Shown here in pieces: positions 1 to 10,623 of a stretch of 64,000 bases of DNA. The translations under genes were made by a program, and so were the position numbers. Every line of letters starts with the position of its first letter. Position 1 is the stretch's first letter. The stretch covers positions 248,001 through 312,000 of the forward strand of contig OY253663.1 in the NCBI GenBank assembly GCA_958009055.1, given 5' to 3'. Under the pieces are notes generated by a model. That model saw only the letters and a program-made list of their open reading frames with translations. It was not told the DNA's origin and searched no databases. The DNA comes from Choricystis sp. odSpoLacu1 (taxonomy: Eukaryota; Chlorophyta; Trebouxiophyceae).

Positions 1-20
1 GCCCGCGCTCTTCCCCGCAT

Positions 21-26
<6 letters not shown>

Positions 27-68
<42 letters not shown>
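27..68. repeat. (CA)n microsatellite, about 21 units
   Basis: An uninterrupted CA dinucleotide tract lies inside the first intron of the minus-strand secreted-protein gene, reading GT on that strand. Likely length-polymorphic. Confidence 0.95.
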
Positions 69-70
<2 letters not shown>

Positions 71-78
71 GCACTCAC

Positions 79-196
79 CCGCCAGCACGGCCTCCTTGGT
101 CGACTTGGCCTTCTTCTTCTTGGCGTCCGCGACGCCGGACGAGGACGCCACCGCCAGGGCGATGAGGGCGATGGCGAGGACACGCTTGGACAGCAT
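79..196 (-). CDS. Secreted/ER protein, first exon only
   Basis: Only the first exon is in the window. It starts at the ATG complementary to 194-196 and runs 39 codons to a GTGAGT donor read at 78-73. The peptide begins MLSKRVLAIALIALAVASSS, a textbook signal peptide: basic start, hydrophobic core, then small residues (VADA) suited to signal peptidase. A lysine cluster (AKKKKAKSTK) follows. The protein should therefore enter the ER or, less likely, an organelle. The rest lies beyond the left edge, so the function is unknown. The visible part of the intron is mostly a CA/GT microsatellite. Confidence 0.6.
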
Positions 197-338
197 GGTT
201 TCGGTGGGGTGTGGGGTTGGAAAAAGGGGGGGGGAGATCGTTCGGCGAACAACGAACGACAGAGTGACGCTGAAACAGAACGCGTTTTTTTTGTTTCGTC
301 TCTCTCTCCCGCGGGGGCGCCCGCCTCCCTCTTCCGCA

Positions 339-1174
339 ATGTCCGTCGTCTCGTCAGCCGCCGGCCCCGACCGCGGCGGCGGCCGCGCCTCCACCGCCAC
401 CGCGGCCGCCCCCTCCTTCCGAGCGCTGGTGATGGGGGGCGGCCCCGCCGCCATGGGCCTCGCCGATGTGCGGGCGCGGGCGACCGAGTTGAGGCGCACC
501 CTGGACGAACTGGCTCAAGTGCTGGCCTTTCGGCCGGAAGCGTTGACCTGGTGAGGGAGGAGGGGGAGGAGGGGCGCGAAAAACTGTGTCTCCCACCCCA
601 CCACCACCCCTTTCACACCTCCCTGCTTTCCCCACACACTCACACCCGCAGGCACGACGCCCTGGAGAAGTTTGGCGTCGCCTCCGTGCAGGCCGCCTCC
701 CTGCGCTCCTCCCTGCGCCCCCTGGCCGACGCGTACGCCGTCCACCCCTCCCCCGCGGGCGCCTCCCCGGCCGACGCAGCCACCCTGCCCGCCCTGGTGT
801 CGTCTCGGGGGCACCCCGACGCGGATGCCGCGTGCGCGGCCGCGTCCGAGGCCGCGCTGGCGGCGGCGACGGGGGGGGGCGGGGGAAGAGGTGGCGGCGC
901 AAAATCCTATGTCGCCCTCGGCGCCGCCGCGGACGCGGTCAACGCGGTGGTGGACCACTTGATGATGGCACCAGCGCCAGGGGAGTCGGAAGAAGAGGAT
1001 GGGAGGGGTGTGCTGGCCCCCGGCTCCCGCGCGCGGCGCGCGCTCGCGGCGGCCGCGCACGCGGCGGCCGCGCCCGGGGCGGGCCCCCCGCCCGGTGGCG
1101 GCAAGGCGGCGCCGTCGGACGCCAGGGCGGCGTTGGTGACGGCGGCGCTGGCGGGAAGGCTGCCGGCAGAGTAG
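339..1174 (+). CDS. MED8: Mediator complex subunit 8 (MED8)-like
   Basis: Two exons, 339-550 and 652-1174 (GTGAGG donor, CCGCAG acceptor), give 244 residues. Residues 40-75 carry the MED8 pattern: a helix (VRARATELRRTLDELAQVL), a LTWHDALEKFGVASVQ segment, and then TLPALVSSRGHPDAD, which matches the LP-x-LLS-x-D stretch of the family. MED8 belongs to the head module of Mediator and links RNA polymerase II to transcription factors in the nucleus. The C-terminal half is an alanine/glycine-rich, low-complexity tail. A G9 tract lies inside the coding sequence and leaves the frame intact. Its 3' end faces the argininosuccinate lyase gene 127 bases away. The match is from short motifs, so the family call is good but not certain. 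Confidence 0.7.
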
Positions 1175-1300
1175 AAGGTGTTTTTTGTTTTGTTTGTTCA
1201 ACCCACCGCCGTTCCACAGTCTGAAAACAAAACAACTTTATTTGTTTTCTGTTACACGAAATGAAAAGCACTCACCACACACCCCACACTCCTCCTCTCC

Positions 1301-3017
1301 TCAAAACCCGGCCGCCGCGATCTGGGCCCTCAGCTTGGCCGCCTGCTCCAGCACGCTGCGCCGGCTGGCCCCGCCCTCCGTGTCCCGCCTCTCCGCGGAC
1401 GCATCATAATCCCACACAGCATTCACGTCATCATCAAACAGGGGGTGGATGGTGCGCAGGTCGGCGGGCGTGAGGGAGGAGAGGGGCACGCCGCGATCTT
1501 CCGCCATTTTGACGGCCGCGCCCGACAGGTGGTGCGTCTCCCGGAACGGCACCCCCTTGCGCACCAGGTACTCGGCCAGATCAGTGGCCAGCATGTCGGC
1601 TGATAAGCCCGCCCGCATGCGGTCGGGGCGGATGGTGAGGGTGGAGAGGACGCCCGTTGCGATTTGGAGGACGGCATCGAGTGTGTCCACCGTGTCGAAG
1701 AGGAGGGGCCAAGCCTCCTGGAAGTCTTTGTTGTAGGTGGTGGGGGTGCCCTGGGAGGTGTGGGGGGGTGGGGTGGGGGGGAAGAGTTGGTGTCGTTGTG
1801 CGTGTCGCTTTTTCTCTCTCTCTCTCTCTCTCCACTCACACACCCTCCCTCTCTTCATCTCACCTTGGCCACCGCCAGCATGCCCATCAGGTTGCCCGTC
1901 ACCCGCCCCGCCTTACCCCGAATCAGCTCCAACGCGTCCGGATTCTTTTTCTGGGGCATGAGCGAAGATCCCGTTGCATAGGCGTCCGCACACTGCACGT
2001 ATCCAAACGCGCCCGACGAGTAGATGATCAGATCCTCAGCCCACCGCGACAAGTGGGTCAGTGTCACCGCCCCGATGTAGAGGGTGTCCAGGACGTAGTC
2101 TCGGTCGGACACGGCGTCCATGGAGTTGGGGCACACGCGCCCCTCGAACCCCAGATCAGTCGCCATCGCCCTCCGGTCCACGCCAAACGGGTTGCCCGCC
2201 AGGGCGCCCGACCCCAGGGGCAGGGTGCCGACGCGGGGGAGGGCGTCCGCCAGGCGGGCGTCGTCGCGCGACCAGGCGGCCGCGTGGGCGAGCAGCCAGT
2301 GCGACAAGCGCACCGTCTGAGCGGGCTGTAAATGCGTGAACCCAGGCATCACGACGTCCACCTCAGCTTCTGCGCGCTCGACGGCGGCCTTGATGAGGGC
2401 GATGAGGTGGGACCGCGTGACGGTGGAGAGGTGGGTGTAGAGCCACAGCCGCGTGTCGGTGGCCACTTGATCATTGCGCGACCGCCCCGTGTGCAGCTTG
2501 CCGCCGACGGGGCCCACCAGCTCGGTCAACCGCCGTTCATTGGCGGTGTGGATGTCTTCGTCTCCCGGTTTGACGGTAAACGTGCCGTTGGCCCACTCGG
2601 CCGCGACAGCGTCCAACCCCCCCACAATCTCGGCCGCCTCCCCCTCCGTCAGCACGCCTGCTTTGGCGAGCGCTCTCGCATAGGCTTGGGAGCCGCGCAA
2701 GTCTTCAGCCCACAGGCGCCGGTCAAAGGGGAGGGACTCGTTGAAGGCCTCCATCAGAGGGTCGGTCGCCCCCGTGAAGCGACCCCCCCACAGCTTTTTG
2801 TCGGAGGGGGGGGCGGTGGGGGCGGCGGCCGTGGTGACGGAGGGACGGCGAGGAGGCTGCTGCTGCTGTGGAGGGGAGGGGCGCAATTTAGGGTTTTCGC
2901 GAAACCTAGCCGTCGGTTTCGGGCGGTGCCTTCCCGACACGCACACTCAACACTCACCATGCGCGCGCGCGTGGGCGCCAGGCTTGGCGCGACAGCGGTG
3001 ACCGCGGCTGTGCGCAT
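1301..3017 (-). CDS. ASL: Argininosuccinate lyase, plastid-targeted
   Basis: Three exons (2958-3017, 1864-2865, 1750-1301; all joins in phase 0) give 503 residues. The enzyme splits argininosuccinate into arginine and fumarate, the last step of arginine synthesis. Visible landmarks are LWGGRF at the start of the mature enzyme, the HTGRSRNDQVATD substrate loop, the GFTHLQPAQ segment, and the superfamily signature GSSLMPQKKNPD with its flexible catalytic-serine loop. The C-terminal SLTPADLRTIHPLF region is also typical. The first exon encodes an Arg/Ala-rich leader (MRTAAVTAVAPSLAPTRARM), a probable chloroplast transit peptide, in keeping with plastid arginine synthesis in green algae. No catalytic region is missing. 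Confidence 0.95.
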
Positions 3018-3256
3018 TTGTGAGGAGGGAGAAGGGGGGAGGGCGCAGCAAAAAACGTCGAAACAAAAACGACGCGAGTGTCGTTTTTGTTATGGAAGGA
3101 CGTTGCGTTTTTGCGGCATTCACACCTCCTTTTTTTTGTGCGGTGCGCGCTCCCACGCGCGTCCCACAGACCGTGCTATCATCTTGCGCACGTTTGTGTG
3201 TTCTCGCTCCCCGCGCGCCGTGGGGAGAGAAAAACACACCAACCACCCCACACCGT

Positions 3257-3741
3257 ATGGCGGACACCGCGGCCGAGGAAGCCGCCCTGGTGGACGCGTA
3301 CACTGCCCAACTGGCCGCGCTCAAAGGGCTCCTGGCTGACAAACACTTTCGCGGGCGCGACTTGGCGGACAAAGGTGAGAGAGGTTTGGAGTGTGGGGAA
3401 AGGCTCGCGTCTCGGCGTAGTTTTTTTCTCTCCACCCACGCCTGCGACCTCCCACCCCTCTCACCACCCCTCCCCCACCCCCAGCCGATATCCACGACGC
3501 CGCTGCAGCGGCGGGTGGCGCCCACTTTGCGGTGTCGGCGACCCACCCCCTCAAAAAATTCGTCACCGCGGACCGGTTGCCAGCCGACCTGGCTGCACAC
3601 CTTGATCCCACCTCCACCGTCGCCGCGCCGCCGCCGCCAGTCGCTCACCCTGAGCCAGTGGTGGTTGACCCGCCAGCAGAGGGTGAGCCCGTGCCGAAAG
3701 TGGAGGGCGCGGCCGCGCCACCGCCCGACGAGGCGGCATGA
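3257..3741 (+). CDS. Small unrecognised protein, ATGA-overlapping with FRA10AC1
   Basis: Two exons, 3257-3374 and 3485-3741 (donor GTGAGA, acceptor CCCAG), give 124 residues. The N-terminal part is helical and acidic (MADTAAEEAALVDAYTAQLA); the middle has HPLKKFVTADRLPADLAAHL; the last 40 residues are proline/alanine/acid-rich. I do not recognise a family. The striking feature is the stop: the TGA at 3739-3741 overlaps the ATG (3738-3740) of the next gene in the arrangement ATGA. With no room for a terminator and promoter between them, the pair may be made from one bicistronic mRNA. The two-exon model with conserved phase supports a real gene. Confidence 0.6.
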
Positions 3742-4571
3742 GCGATGCGGCAGCTGACACCGCCGCCCGACGCGCAGCCGCCGCCGCCACCCCCGCCGAC
3801 GCAGCCGCCGCCGCCACCCCCGCCGACGCAGCCGCGTCCCTGGCGGCGCTGCCGCCCGCGGCGCGGCACGCCGCCCTGCTGGCAGCGGCAGTGGTCGACC
3901 CCGCCCGCCCGCCCCCGCTCACCGACAGGGCCGCGCTGGAGGCGTCGCACCGTTTTTTGCGCACGCCAGCCGATGATGACGCGGCCGCGAGGTCCGGGGG
4001 CGCGTGGCTGGCTGACGCCGCGCGGCGCTATTACGACCTGCTGCACCGCGAGTATTGCGTCGTCGACCTCTCCCGGGCGCGCGATGCAAGCGGGGAGGGT
4101 GGGAGCGGGCCTATCGGCCTGCGGTGGCGCACCGCGGCTGAAGTGAGGGCGGGCAAGGGCCAGCTCGCGTGCGGCGCGCGCGGGTGCGGCGAGACGCGCG
4201 GCCTTGCCAGTTTTGAACTGAATTTTCGCTATGTGGAGGCTGGGGAGAGGAAAGCGGCGTTGGTCAAGTGTCGGGTGTGCCCCCCGCACGCGGCCGATAT
4301 GGCGGCGGCGGGGGGCGGCGCGCGGCGGGACACACGCCGCCGCCACCGCTCCCGGTCTCAGGAGCGGCACCGGTCGCCCAACGACCGCCGGCGCCGGCGC
4401 AACGCGTCGCGCTCGCCGAGTGAGGGCCGGGGGCGGCGTGGTGAGAGGCGCCACAGGTCGCGGTCGCCGGGTGAAGCGCGGCGTGGAGCGCGGCAGTCGC
4501 GTGAAGCGCGCGCGCCACCTCCGCCCGGCCGCGCCCAAGCATCAGACATGTTTGACGGCTTGTTTGACTGA
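3738..4571 (+). CDS. FRA10AC1: FRA10AC1 family protein
   Basis: An uninterrupted 277-residue frame. Residues 90-170 hold the FRA10AC1 domain: RRYYDLLHREYCVVDLSR, GPIGLRWRTAAEVRAGKGQ, two CxxC-like pairs (CGARGCGE and CRVCPPH) and FELNFRYVEAGERKAALVK. The domain is followed by an Arg/Ser-rich tail and ends SDMFDGLFD, like the aromatic/acidic end of animal homologues. The family is nuclear and associated with spliceosomal proteins; its biochemical role is not well defined. The start codon overlaps the stop of the upstream small gene by four bases. The N-terminal 35 residues are an alanine repeat with a near-duplicated AAAATPADAAA unit. Confidence 0.85.
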   Translation: MSDAAADTAARRAAAAATPADAAAAATPADAAASLAALPPAARHAALLAAAVVDPARPPPLTDRAALEASHRFLRTPADDDAAARSGGAWLADAARRYYDLLHREYCVVDLSRARDASGEGGSGPIGLRWRTAAEVRAGKGQLACGARGCGETRGLASFELNFRYVEAGERKAALVKCRVCPPHAADMAAAGGGARRDTRRRHRSRSQERHRSPNDRRRRRNASRSPSEGRGRRGERRHRSRSPGEARRGARQSREARAPPPPGRAQASDMFDGLFD

Positions 4572-4687
4572 TGTTGTGTAGGAGAAAGAGAGACTTTGAC
4601 GAAGAAAAAGGTTATGTTTTCTCGCTCTCAACAACACATCACGATTTTTCGCTCTCACTCAAAAACACTGTCCATCCAAACCTCCTC

Positions 4688-5754
4688 TCACTTGGCCATC
4701 ACCAGCGTCAACTCCGCCTCGCAGCACAGGTCGGCGCCCACGTACGCGGTCGCATGCATCTTGGCAATGCCAAACCGTTTGTTGAACTTGGTCAGTTCGA
4801 CGCGCATCATGACACAGTCGCCCGGCACCACGGGGCGGCGAAACTTGCACCCCTCAATGCCGCCAAAGAAGAAGTTTTGTTGGGAGGATTTGTCGGCGGG
4901 GTCCATCATGACGATGCCGCCCAGCTGGGCCATGGCTTCGACTTGGAGGACGCCCGGCATGATTTTGCGGTCGGGGAAGTGCCCCGTGAAGAAGTTGTCG
5001 TTGGCGGTGACGTTCTTGTATCCGACGGCGTACTGTTGGGGAACGAGGTCGACGACGCGGTCGACGAGGAGGAAGGGGAAGCTGTGGAGAGGGTGGGGTG
5101 GGATGAGGGGTGTGTTTGTGTGCGATGTCCCACTGACACACAGGCACCCCTCCTAAATCCCAACTCACCGGTGGGGCAGCACCTCCTGGATGGCTTCGAT
5201 GTCTTTGACGGCGGGGAAGGAGTTGCCCGACTTGGCCAGGGCGACGCCAGGGGCGGGGTCGGCCGACGCGGCGGCGGGCGCGGCAGCGACCGGGGCGGGG
5301 GCGCGGCGGGCGGTGGTGCTGTGGTGTGGTTGTGTGTGTGAGAGAGAATGAGTGTGTGAGAATGGATGGATCGGTCTGGAAGGGAGTCAGCGCGACTGGT
5401 GGCGCCAGCCGTCGACCGAAGAACACGCGACGACGCGCCGACGGTTTTTTTTGTGGTGCCCTCTTTTCCTGCCCCCCGCGCCTCTCCCCCGGTGTGCCTT
5501 CCCCTCATTGCCCCCCTTGCATTGAGCCAAATTTGAGCGACACGTCAGCGTGGCCAGGACGCGGGCCCCCCGCAGGCAGCCAGCGTTTTCTTTCACACAA
5601 GCGGTGACCGGTCCGCGACCCTGTTTCGATCGCGGCAACGCGCGGCTCAATTGCCACGCCCTCCACCCCTCCCATCCCCCCCTCACCTGCGCGCGCGCAG
5701 GTGCGACGCACGCGGCGCGACCGAGGCGCGGGTGGCTGGGGCGGCTGACAGCAT
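4688..5754 (-). CDS. FABZ: 3-hydroxyacyl-ACP dehydratase, plastid
   Basis: Three exons (5687-5754, 5169-5318, 4688-5081; phases fit) give 203 residues. FabZ dehydrates 3-hydroxyacyl-ACP in type II fatty-acid synthesis. The hot-dog domain shows LPHRFPFLLVDRV, then NFFTGHFPDRKIMPGVLQVE, containing the catalytic histidine and glutamate, and the closing strand HATAYVGADLCCEAEL. The first exon reads MLSAAPATRASVAPRASHLR, a likely transit peptide joined to an Ala/Pro linker, so the enzyme should act in the plastid stroma. The 368-base first intron is long for this window; exon 1 is supported by phase and leader composition, not by homology. The gene diverges from FtsH with 262 bases between start codons. 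Confidence 0.9.
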
Positions 5755-6016
5755 GGTTTTGATTTATGAACGCAAACAAGAAAACGAGAAACAAGGTTTG
5801 TCGAAACGCAGCCAAAAACCAGCCACACAACCACCCCGTTTCTTTTTCCCATCCCTTGCCCTGCGGGGGCAGCCCACACACGCGCCCCGCCGCCGCCGGC
5901 GACACTCCCCGCGTCACACGCCGGCACACACACGCTGCCTGACACGCCGACACCGCTCGGCCCTCGTTTTGCCCCCGCGCCGCGGTCACAGCGTTTCCGC
6001 GCCCTCCTGCGCCCCA

Positions 6017-8491
6017 ATGCGGCTCGCCGCCGCCCCCACCCGCCCACACGCGCGCCGCGTCACGCTTCATACAGTCTGCCTGGCCAGACTGCGGCCGGCG
6101 GGGCGCCCCCGCGCGCGGCGCCACCTGCGCGCCACGCCAGAGGACAGCGCCTCGACCGACGCACCACCCCCACCCCTTCTCTCGCCTCCCGCCGAGCTGG
6201 CGTCCATCCTGGCCAACGGCACCGCCTGGACGGCGGGCGCTGCCCTGTCCTCCCGCGGCCGCGTGGCGGAGAGCGCGATGGCGGCGGCGCTGGCGCGGCT
6301 CGCGTCCACGGCCGACGCGCCCGCCGCCACCCCGGCCGATGAGGAAGCGCTGCTCCTGGCCCTGCACGCGGCTGGGCGGCACGAAGACGTGTGCGCCCGG
6401 GTGGAGGGGCGGGCGACGGTGAGTGGTGGTGGCAGCAGTGGCAGTGCTGCTGTCCCGCCGTCTCTGCGCCCGCTCACCGACACCGCTGCGACTGCCTACC
6501 TCTCCTCCGCTGCAGCGGCCGGCACCCTCACCCCCGGCCGCCCCCCCCCGGGCGGAGGCCCCCTGCCCGCCTGGTTGACGGGGGTGGCGGCGCGCGCGTC
6601 GCCCGGGGGGGAGCTGCCCGAACCCGGCGCCGCGGCCGCGCGCCCGCTGCACGTTTTGGTGTCATTACCGTCCACCTTCCCCCTGCCCCGGTCCCCGCCG
6701 ACTGGCCAGACCTCCCCCCTGGCCGCCGCTGTGTCCGCCTTTGCGACGGCAGTCGGTTTGGTGGCCCTGTTCATGCTGGGCGCGTCCGTGTCCCGGCGCG
6801 CGGCCGCGCCGACCGCGTTTGGCGGCGGGTCGTCGATGCCGACTCACTCGTCATCCTCCGGCATGCCGTCCTCCGCTGGCCTCAACCTGGGCGGCGCCGA
6901 AGCCAGAGGCGGCGCCTTCGCCCCCAAAGAGTACGGCGGGGAGGATGTCCCCGAAGCGTCGCGCGTGCGCTTTTCGGACGTGAAAGGGTGTGACGAGGCA
7001 AAGGGCGAGCTCGAGGAGGTCGTCGCGTACCTTCGCGACCCCTCCCGCTTCACCGCGCTCGGCGGCAAGCTGCCCAAGGGCGTCCTGCTGACGGGGCCTC
7101 CCGGCACCGGCAAAACCCTGTTGGCTCGTGCTGTCGCGGGTGAAGCCGGCGTCCCCTTCTTCTTCCGCGCTGGTTCTGAATTCGAAGAGATGTTTGTCGG
7201 CGTCGGCGCGCGCCGCGCGCGTGCGCTGTTTGCCGCCGCCAAGAAGGCCACCCCCTGCATCGTGTTCATCGACGAGATCGACGCCATCGGCGGCCCCCGC
7301 AAAGCCGCCTGGGATAACGCTGGAGGGCGCAAAACGCTCAACCAGCTGCTGGTGGAGATGGATGGGTTTGAACAAAACTCGGGCGTCATCGTCATTGCCG
7401 CCACCAACATAGGGGACGCCCTCGACTCCGCCCTCACGCGGCCGGGGCGCTTCGACAGGCACGTCGCCGTCCCCCTGCCCGACGTGCGGGGGCGGCTGGA
7501 CATTTTGACCCACTATTTGGGGCGGGTGCCGTTGGATCCAAGCGGCCCCCCCCTCCCCGACGTCGCGGGCACCCTGGCCCGCCGCACCCCCGGCTTCTCG
7601 GGCGCCCAACTCGCCGCCCTGGTCAATGAGGCGGCGCTGTCGGCTGCCAGGACGGGGGCGACATCAGTCGACGCCACGCGGCTGGACGAAGCACGTGACA
7701 AACTGTTGATGGGCACCGAGCGCCGCTCCCTCGTCCAGTCTGCTGCCTCCCGCCGTCTCACCGCCTACCATGAAGGCGGCCACGCTGTGGTGGCCATGAC
7801 GACGCCCGGGGCACGGCCTGTGCACAAGGCCACGATTGTGCCACGTGGACACGCGCTGGGCATGGTGGCGCAACTGCCGGATGGGGATGAGACCAGCGTG
7901 ACGCGCGCGCAGCTGCGCGCCCAGATCGATGTCGCCCTGGGCGGCAAAGCCGCGGAAGCCCTCGTCTTTGGCGAGGACGCGGTGACGACGGGGGCGAGGT
8001 CTGATCTCGCCACCGCCACCGCGGTGGCGAGGCACATGGTGGCCGAGTGCGGGATGAGCGACGTCGTGGGGCCGCGGTATGTCGGCGGGGGCGACGACTC
8101 CCCTTCCTCCTCGCCCCGCGCCTCCCCCGACGTCGCGCGCGCGGTGGACGCCGAGATCGGCACGTTGCTTCGCGACGCGTATGCCCGGGTGAGTGGGTTG
8201 CTGAAAGAAAGGGAGGCCGACCTGCACCGGTTGGCAGCTGCTCTGCTCGAGCATGAAACCCTCACGGCCGCAGACGTGCGGGCCGTCCTGGACGGCACGT
8301 TTGCGCGGCCGCCCCCCACCCGCCTGCCTCAGGGGGAGGGGGATGAAGCGGCCACGCTGGCGGCGCTGGGGGTGGATGTGGGGGGGGGGGGCGGCGCCGG
8401 CGCAGTTGAAGGTGGGGAGGAAGAGGTGATGAGGAAGAGAAAAGTGTTTTGCTTCATTTTGCATTCGTTTTCGCCCGCCATCAGCTGCTGA
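6017..8491 (+). CDS. FTSH11: FtsH-type AAA metalloprotease (FTSH11-like)
   Basis: An intronless frame of 824 residues from the ATG at 6017. It is a membrane ATP-dependent zinc protease. In order: transit-like leader, Ala/Pro-rich region, one membrane segment near residue 245 (AFATAVGLVALFMLGAS), AAA domain with Walker A GPPGTGKT, Walker B IVFIDEID, an SRH ending TRPGRFDRH, then the peptidase motif HEGGH and the downstream DLATATAVARHMV region. KGCDEAKGELEEVVAYLRDP and MGTERRSLV resemble plant FTSH11, the i-AAA-like plastid/mitochondrial type. The final 20 residues (after residue ~800) look like untranslated sequence. They follow a G12 run (8380-8391); with one G fewer the frame would stop near 8427. 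Confidence 0.93.
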   Translation: MRLAAAPTRPHARRVTLHTVCLARLRPAGRPRARRHLRATPEDSASTDAPPPPLLSPPAELASILANGTAWTAGAALSSRGRVAESAMAAALARLASTADAPAATPADEEALLLALHAAGRHEDVCARVEGRATVSGGGSSGSAAVPPSLRPLTDTAATAYLSSAAAAGTLTPGRPPPGGGPLPAWLTGVAARASPGGELPEPGAAAARPLHVLVSLPSTFPLPRSPPTGQTSPLAAAVSAFATAVGLVALFMLGASVSRRAAAPTAFGGGSSMPTHSSSSGMPSSAGLNLGGAEARGGAFAPKEYGGEDVPEASRVRFSDVKGCDEAKGELEEVVAYLRDPSRFTALGGKLPKGVLLTGPPGTGKTLLARAVAGEAGVPFFFRAGSEFEEMFVGVGARRARALFAAAKKATPCIVFIDEIDAIGGPRKAAWDNAGGRKTLNQLLVEMDGFEQNSGVIVIAATNIGDALDSALTRPGRFDRHVAVPLPDVRGRLDILTHYLGRVPLDPSGPPLPDVAGTLARRTPGFSGAQLAALVNEAALSAARTGATSVDATRLDEARDKLLMGTERRSLVQSAASRRLTAYHEGGHAVVAMTTPGARPVHKATIVPRGHALGMVAQLPDGDETSVTRAQLRAQIDVALGGKAAEALVFGEDAVTTGARSDLATATAVARHMVAECGMSDVVGPRYVGGGDDSPSSSPRASPDVARAVDAEIGTLLRDAYARVSGLLKEREADLHRLAAALLEHETLTAADVRAVLDGTFARPPPTRLPQGEGDEAATLAALGVDVGGGGGAGAVEGGEEEVMRKRKVFCFILHSFSPAISC

Positions 8492-8494
8492 CTA

Positions 8495-8519
8495 GTGTGT
8501 GTGTGTGTGTGTGTGTGTG
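8495..8519. repeat. (GT)n microsatellite between convergent genes
   Basis: About twelve GT units sit in the 100-base gap between the ends of FtsH and the coiled-coil gene. Confidence 0.95.
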
Positions 8520-8591
8520 CCCTCAATCTTTGGTAACATCCACGAGACACCCAACCGACAAAGAACGTTTTCTCTTTTTCAAATGTCGACG

Positions 8592-10623
8592 TCACCGCCG
8601 CAACCCGGGCACCAACGTCGGCGGCGGCCCCAACCGACGCCTCCGTTTGCCAGTCTGGCCGTCGTCTGCATCATCCATAGCATTAACAACCGGGGACGCG
8701 GTCGCGTCAGCCAGCGGCGTCGGCGCCAGGCGCGACGGCGCGGCCGCCGCGCGCCGCCGCGGTGGCCGCCGCCGCGCCGACACCGCGGCGGCGGCGGCGG
8801 CGGCGGGGGAGCCGTCGAGCCAGGGCGAGTCGACCGCGTCGGACGCTGCCCCCGGCGTCCAGTCGGAAGAGGAGGGCGGGGAGGAGGACGTGGACGGCGG
8901 GGTGGAGGCGGCGGGGGACGCGTCGGCGGGGGGGGCATCGTCATCACGGGCCGCCGCCGGAGAGCAGCCATCGCCGCCCACCGCGTCCGGCATGCCTCCG
9001 TCGCCATCACCCCACACGGGCGGCGTCACCGTCACCGCGCGCGGCAGGGGCGTGCCGTCGCCGTCGCCGGGGGTGGCCGACGCGAGCCGCGCCGGCACGT
9101 CGGCCCCCGCCCACACGCCCGCCAGCGAGGGCGACCGAGGGCGAGGAGGCAGCGTGGCAGGCGGCACGCTGCCGCCATCGTCCGCGGCCACGGTGGCGGC
9201 CAGGGAGGGGGGGGAGGCGGCGTCGTCGCCTGCCGCGAGCGTGGGCGCGGGCGACGGGGAGGCATCCCCCGCCGCCCCCACCGCGGGAGACGCAAACAGG
9301 GCGGCCGCCACGCCGGGGGTGGACGCCGCGGCCAGGCGGGTGGGGGCGCGTGCCGCGCTGGGGGGCAGGGTTGACGTCGCAGGTGTGCCGCGTGCTGCTG
9401 CTGCGGCCGCAACGGCAGCAGCAGCAGCATCCTCTGCCCGCACCGCCTCCCGAGCCCGCGCCAGCGCGATGGCGTGCGGTGTGCCCGCATCCCCACGCCC
9501 GCCCGCCGCCCCGCTGCGCGGCACCGACCGCGGCGGCCGCCGCGCGGGCGGCGCCGACGCCGGCTCGGGCGCCAGCCGCCCTCCGCGCAGTGACGCGCGG
9601 GCAGCGGCGACAGCGGCCGCCCGAGCCTCACTAACCTCTCGCCGGGCGCGGTCCAGCTGGTCTTGCAGGGCGGTGATGAGCAGGTCAGCGTTCGCGGTCG
9701 CCTGTGTCGCGGCGTCACTCACCCCCGCCTCGGCCGCCGCCGCCCTCGCCTCGGCGGCCGCCGCCCGCGCCTCAGCTTCATCAACCCGCCTGTAGGCAGC
9801 TGTGGCGGCCGCCTGGGCGGCGTCCGCGTCGGCGGCGGCGGCTTGAGCGTCGGCGATCGCGTCGGCGGCCGCATCGGCGGCGGCGGCCGCGGCCGCAGCG
9901 GCCGCTGCTTGTGCGGCCGCCAGGTCGGTGCGCAGGGTGGTGATGGTGGCAGCCAGCTCGTCGCGGTCGGCGACGGTGGCGGCCGCGGCGGCCTCTGCCG
10001 CCGCAGCGCGCGCGTCTGCGGCTGCGGCGCGCTGCTCGGCGGCCGCGATGGCCGCTTCGTCGCCTGCGCTGCCGCCAGCCGCCGCTCGCACCCTGTCCAG
10101 CTCAGCCTTGTGCGTCCTTTCCGCGTCCTCCAGCAGGGCGGCCGCTTCAGCCACAGCCGCCGCGCGCGCCGCGGCGGCCGCCCGGCTCTCGGCTTCGCCC
10201 GCGGCGGCCAGCTCTTCCTCCAGCTGGCGCACGCGGCCGCGCAGCTCCAGCAGTTCGTCCTCTGCATCCGAGTCCAGGGCGGGGGCGGGGGCACGGTCGC
10301 CACGGCTGGCGCGCGAGGCGCGGCGTGCGTTTTGTCCGCTGGACCGGGACACCGACGACAGGCGGGACGAGCGTCTACCAAAGACGGCGGTCAGGTTACT
10401 GTGTGATGGTGTGTGTGTGTGTGGCAAGGGTGAGAGGCGGTGTGGCGGCAAGTCGTTTCTCCGCATGCGCGCACACGCACGAACCCCTCTCTCTCCCTTC
10501 CCCTCCACCACCCGTAACGACCACGCCTCACCGTGGGTGCATGTCCGAGACGGCGCCCTCGGACCCTTCCAACGAGTCGCGGCCGCCCAGCGAGCCGCTA
10601 AGCCCGCTACGCGTAGAGGGCAT
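8592..10623 (-). CDS. Alanine-rich coiled-coil protein
   Basis: Two exons, 10532-10623 and 8592-10398 (intron 132 bases, GTGAGG donor, phase 2 both sides), give 632 residues. Residues 1-55 are Ser/Gly/Arg-rich. Residues 60-280 form a long predicted coiled coil, beginning EDELLELRGRVRQLEEELAA and ending DLLITALQDQLDRARREVSE, with very high alanine content in heptad-like spacing. The second half is low-complexity Pro/Ala/Ser/Asp. A basic patch (GKRRRRLGPPP) near the C-terminus could be a nuclear signal. No family is recognisable; a structural or scaffold role is only a guess. The two halves of the coil are too biased in composition for homology by eye. Confidence 0.7.

Noticed and set aside
1..70. 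Telomere or array end at the left edge
   Set aside because: The repeat is a plain CA dinucleotide inside an intron, not a telomeric unit.
5651..6016. FtsH frame extends about 120 codons upstream of the chosen ATG
   Set aside because: That stretch overlaps the divergent FabZ first exon and promoter, and its composition is not protein-like. The ATG at 6017 opens a plausible targeting leader.
9663..10406. Plus-strand frame antisense to the coiled-coil gene
   Set aside because: A shadow of the alanine-rich coding strand; no start context, splice sites or domain.
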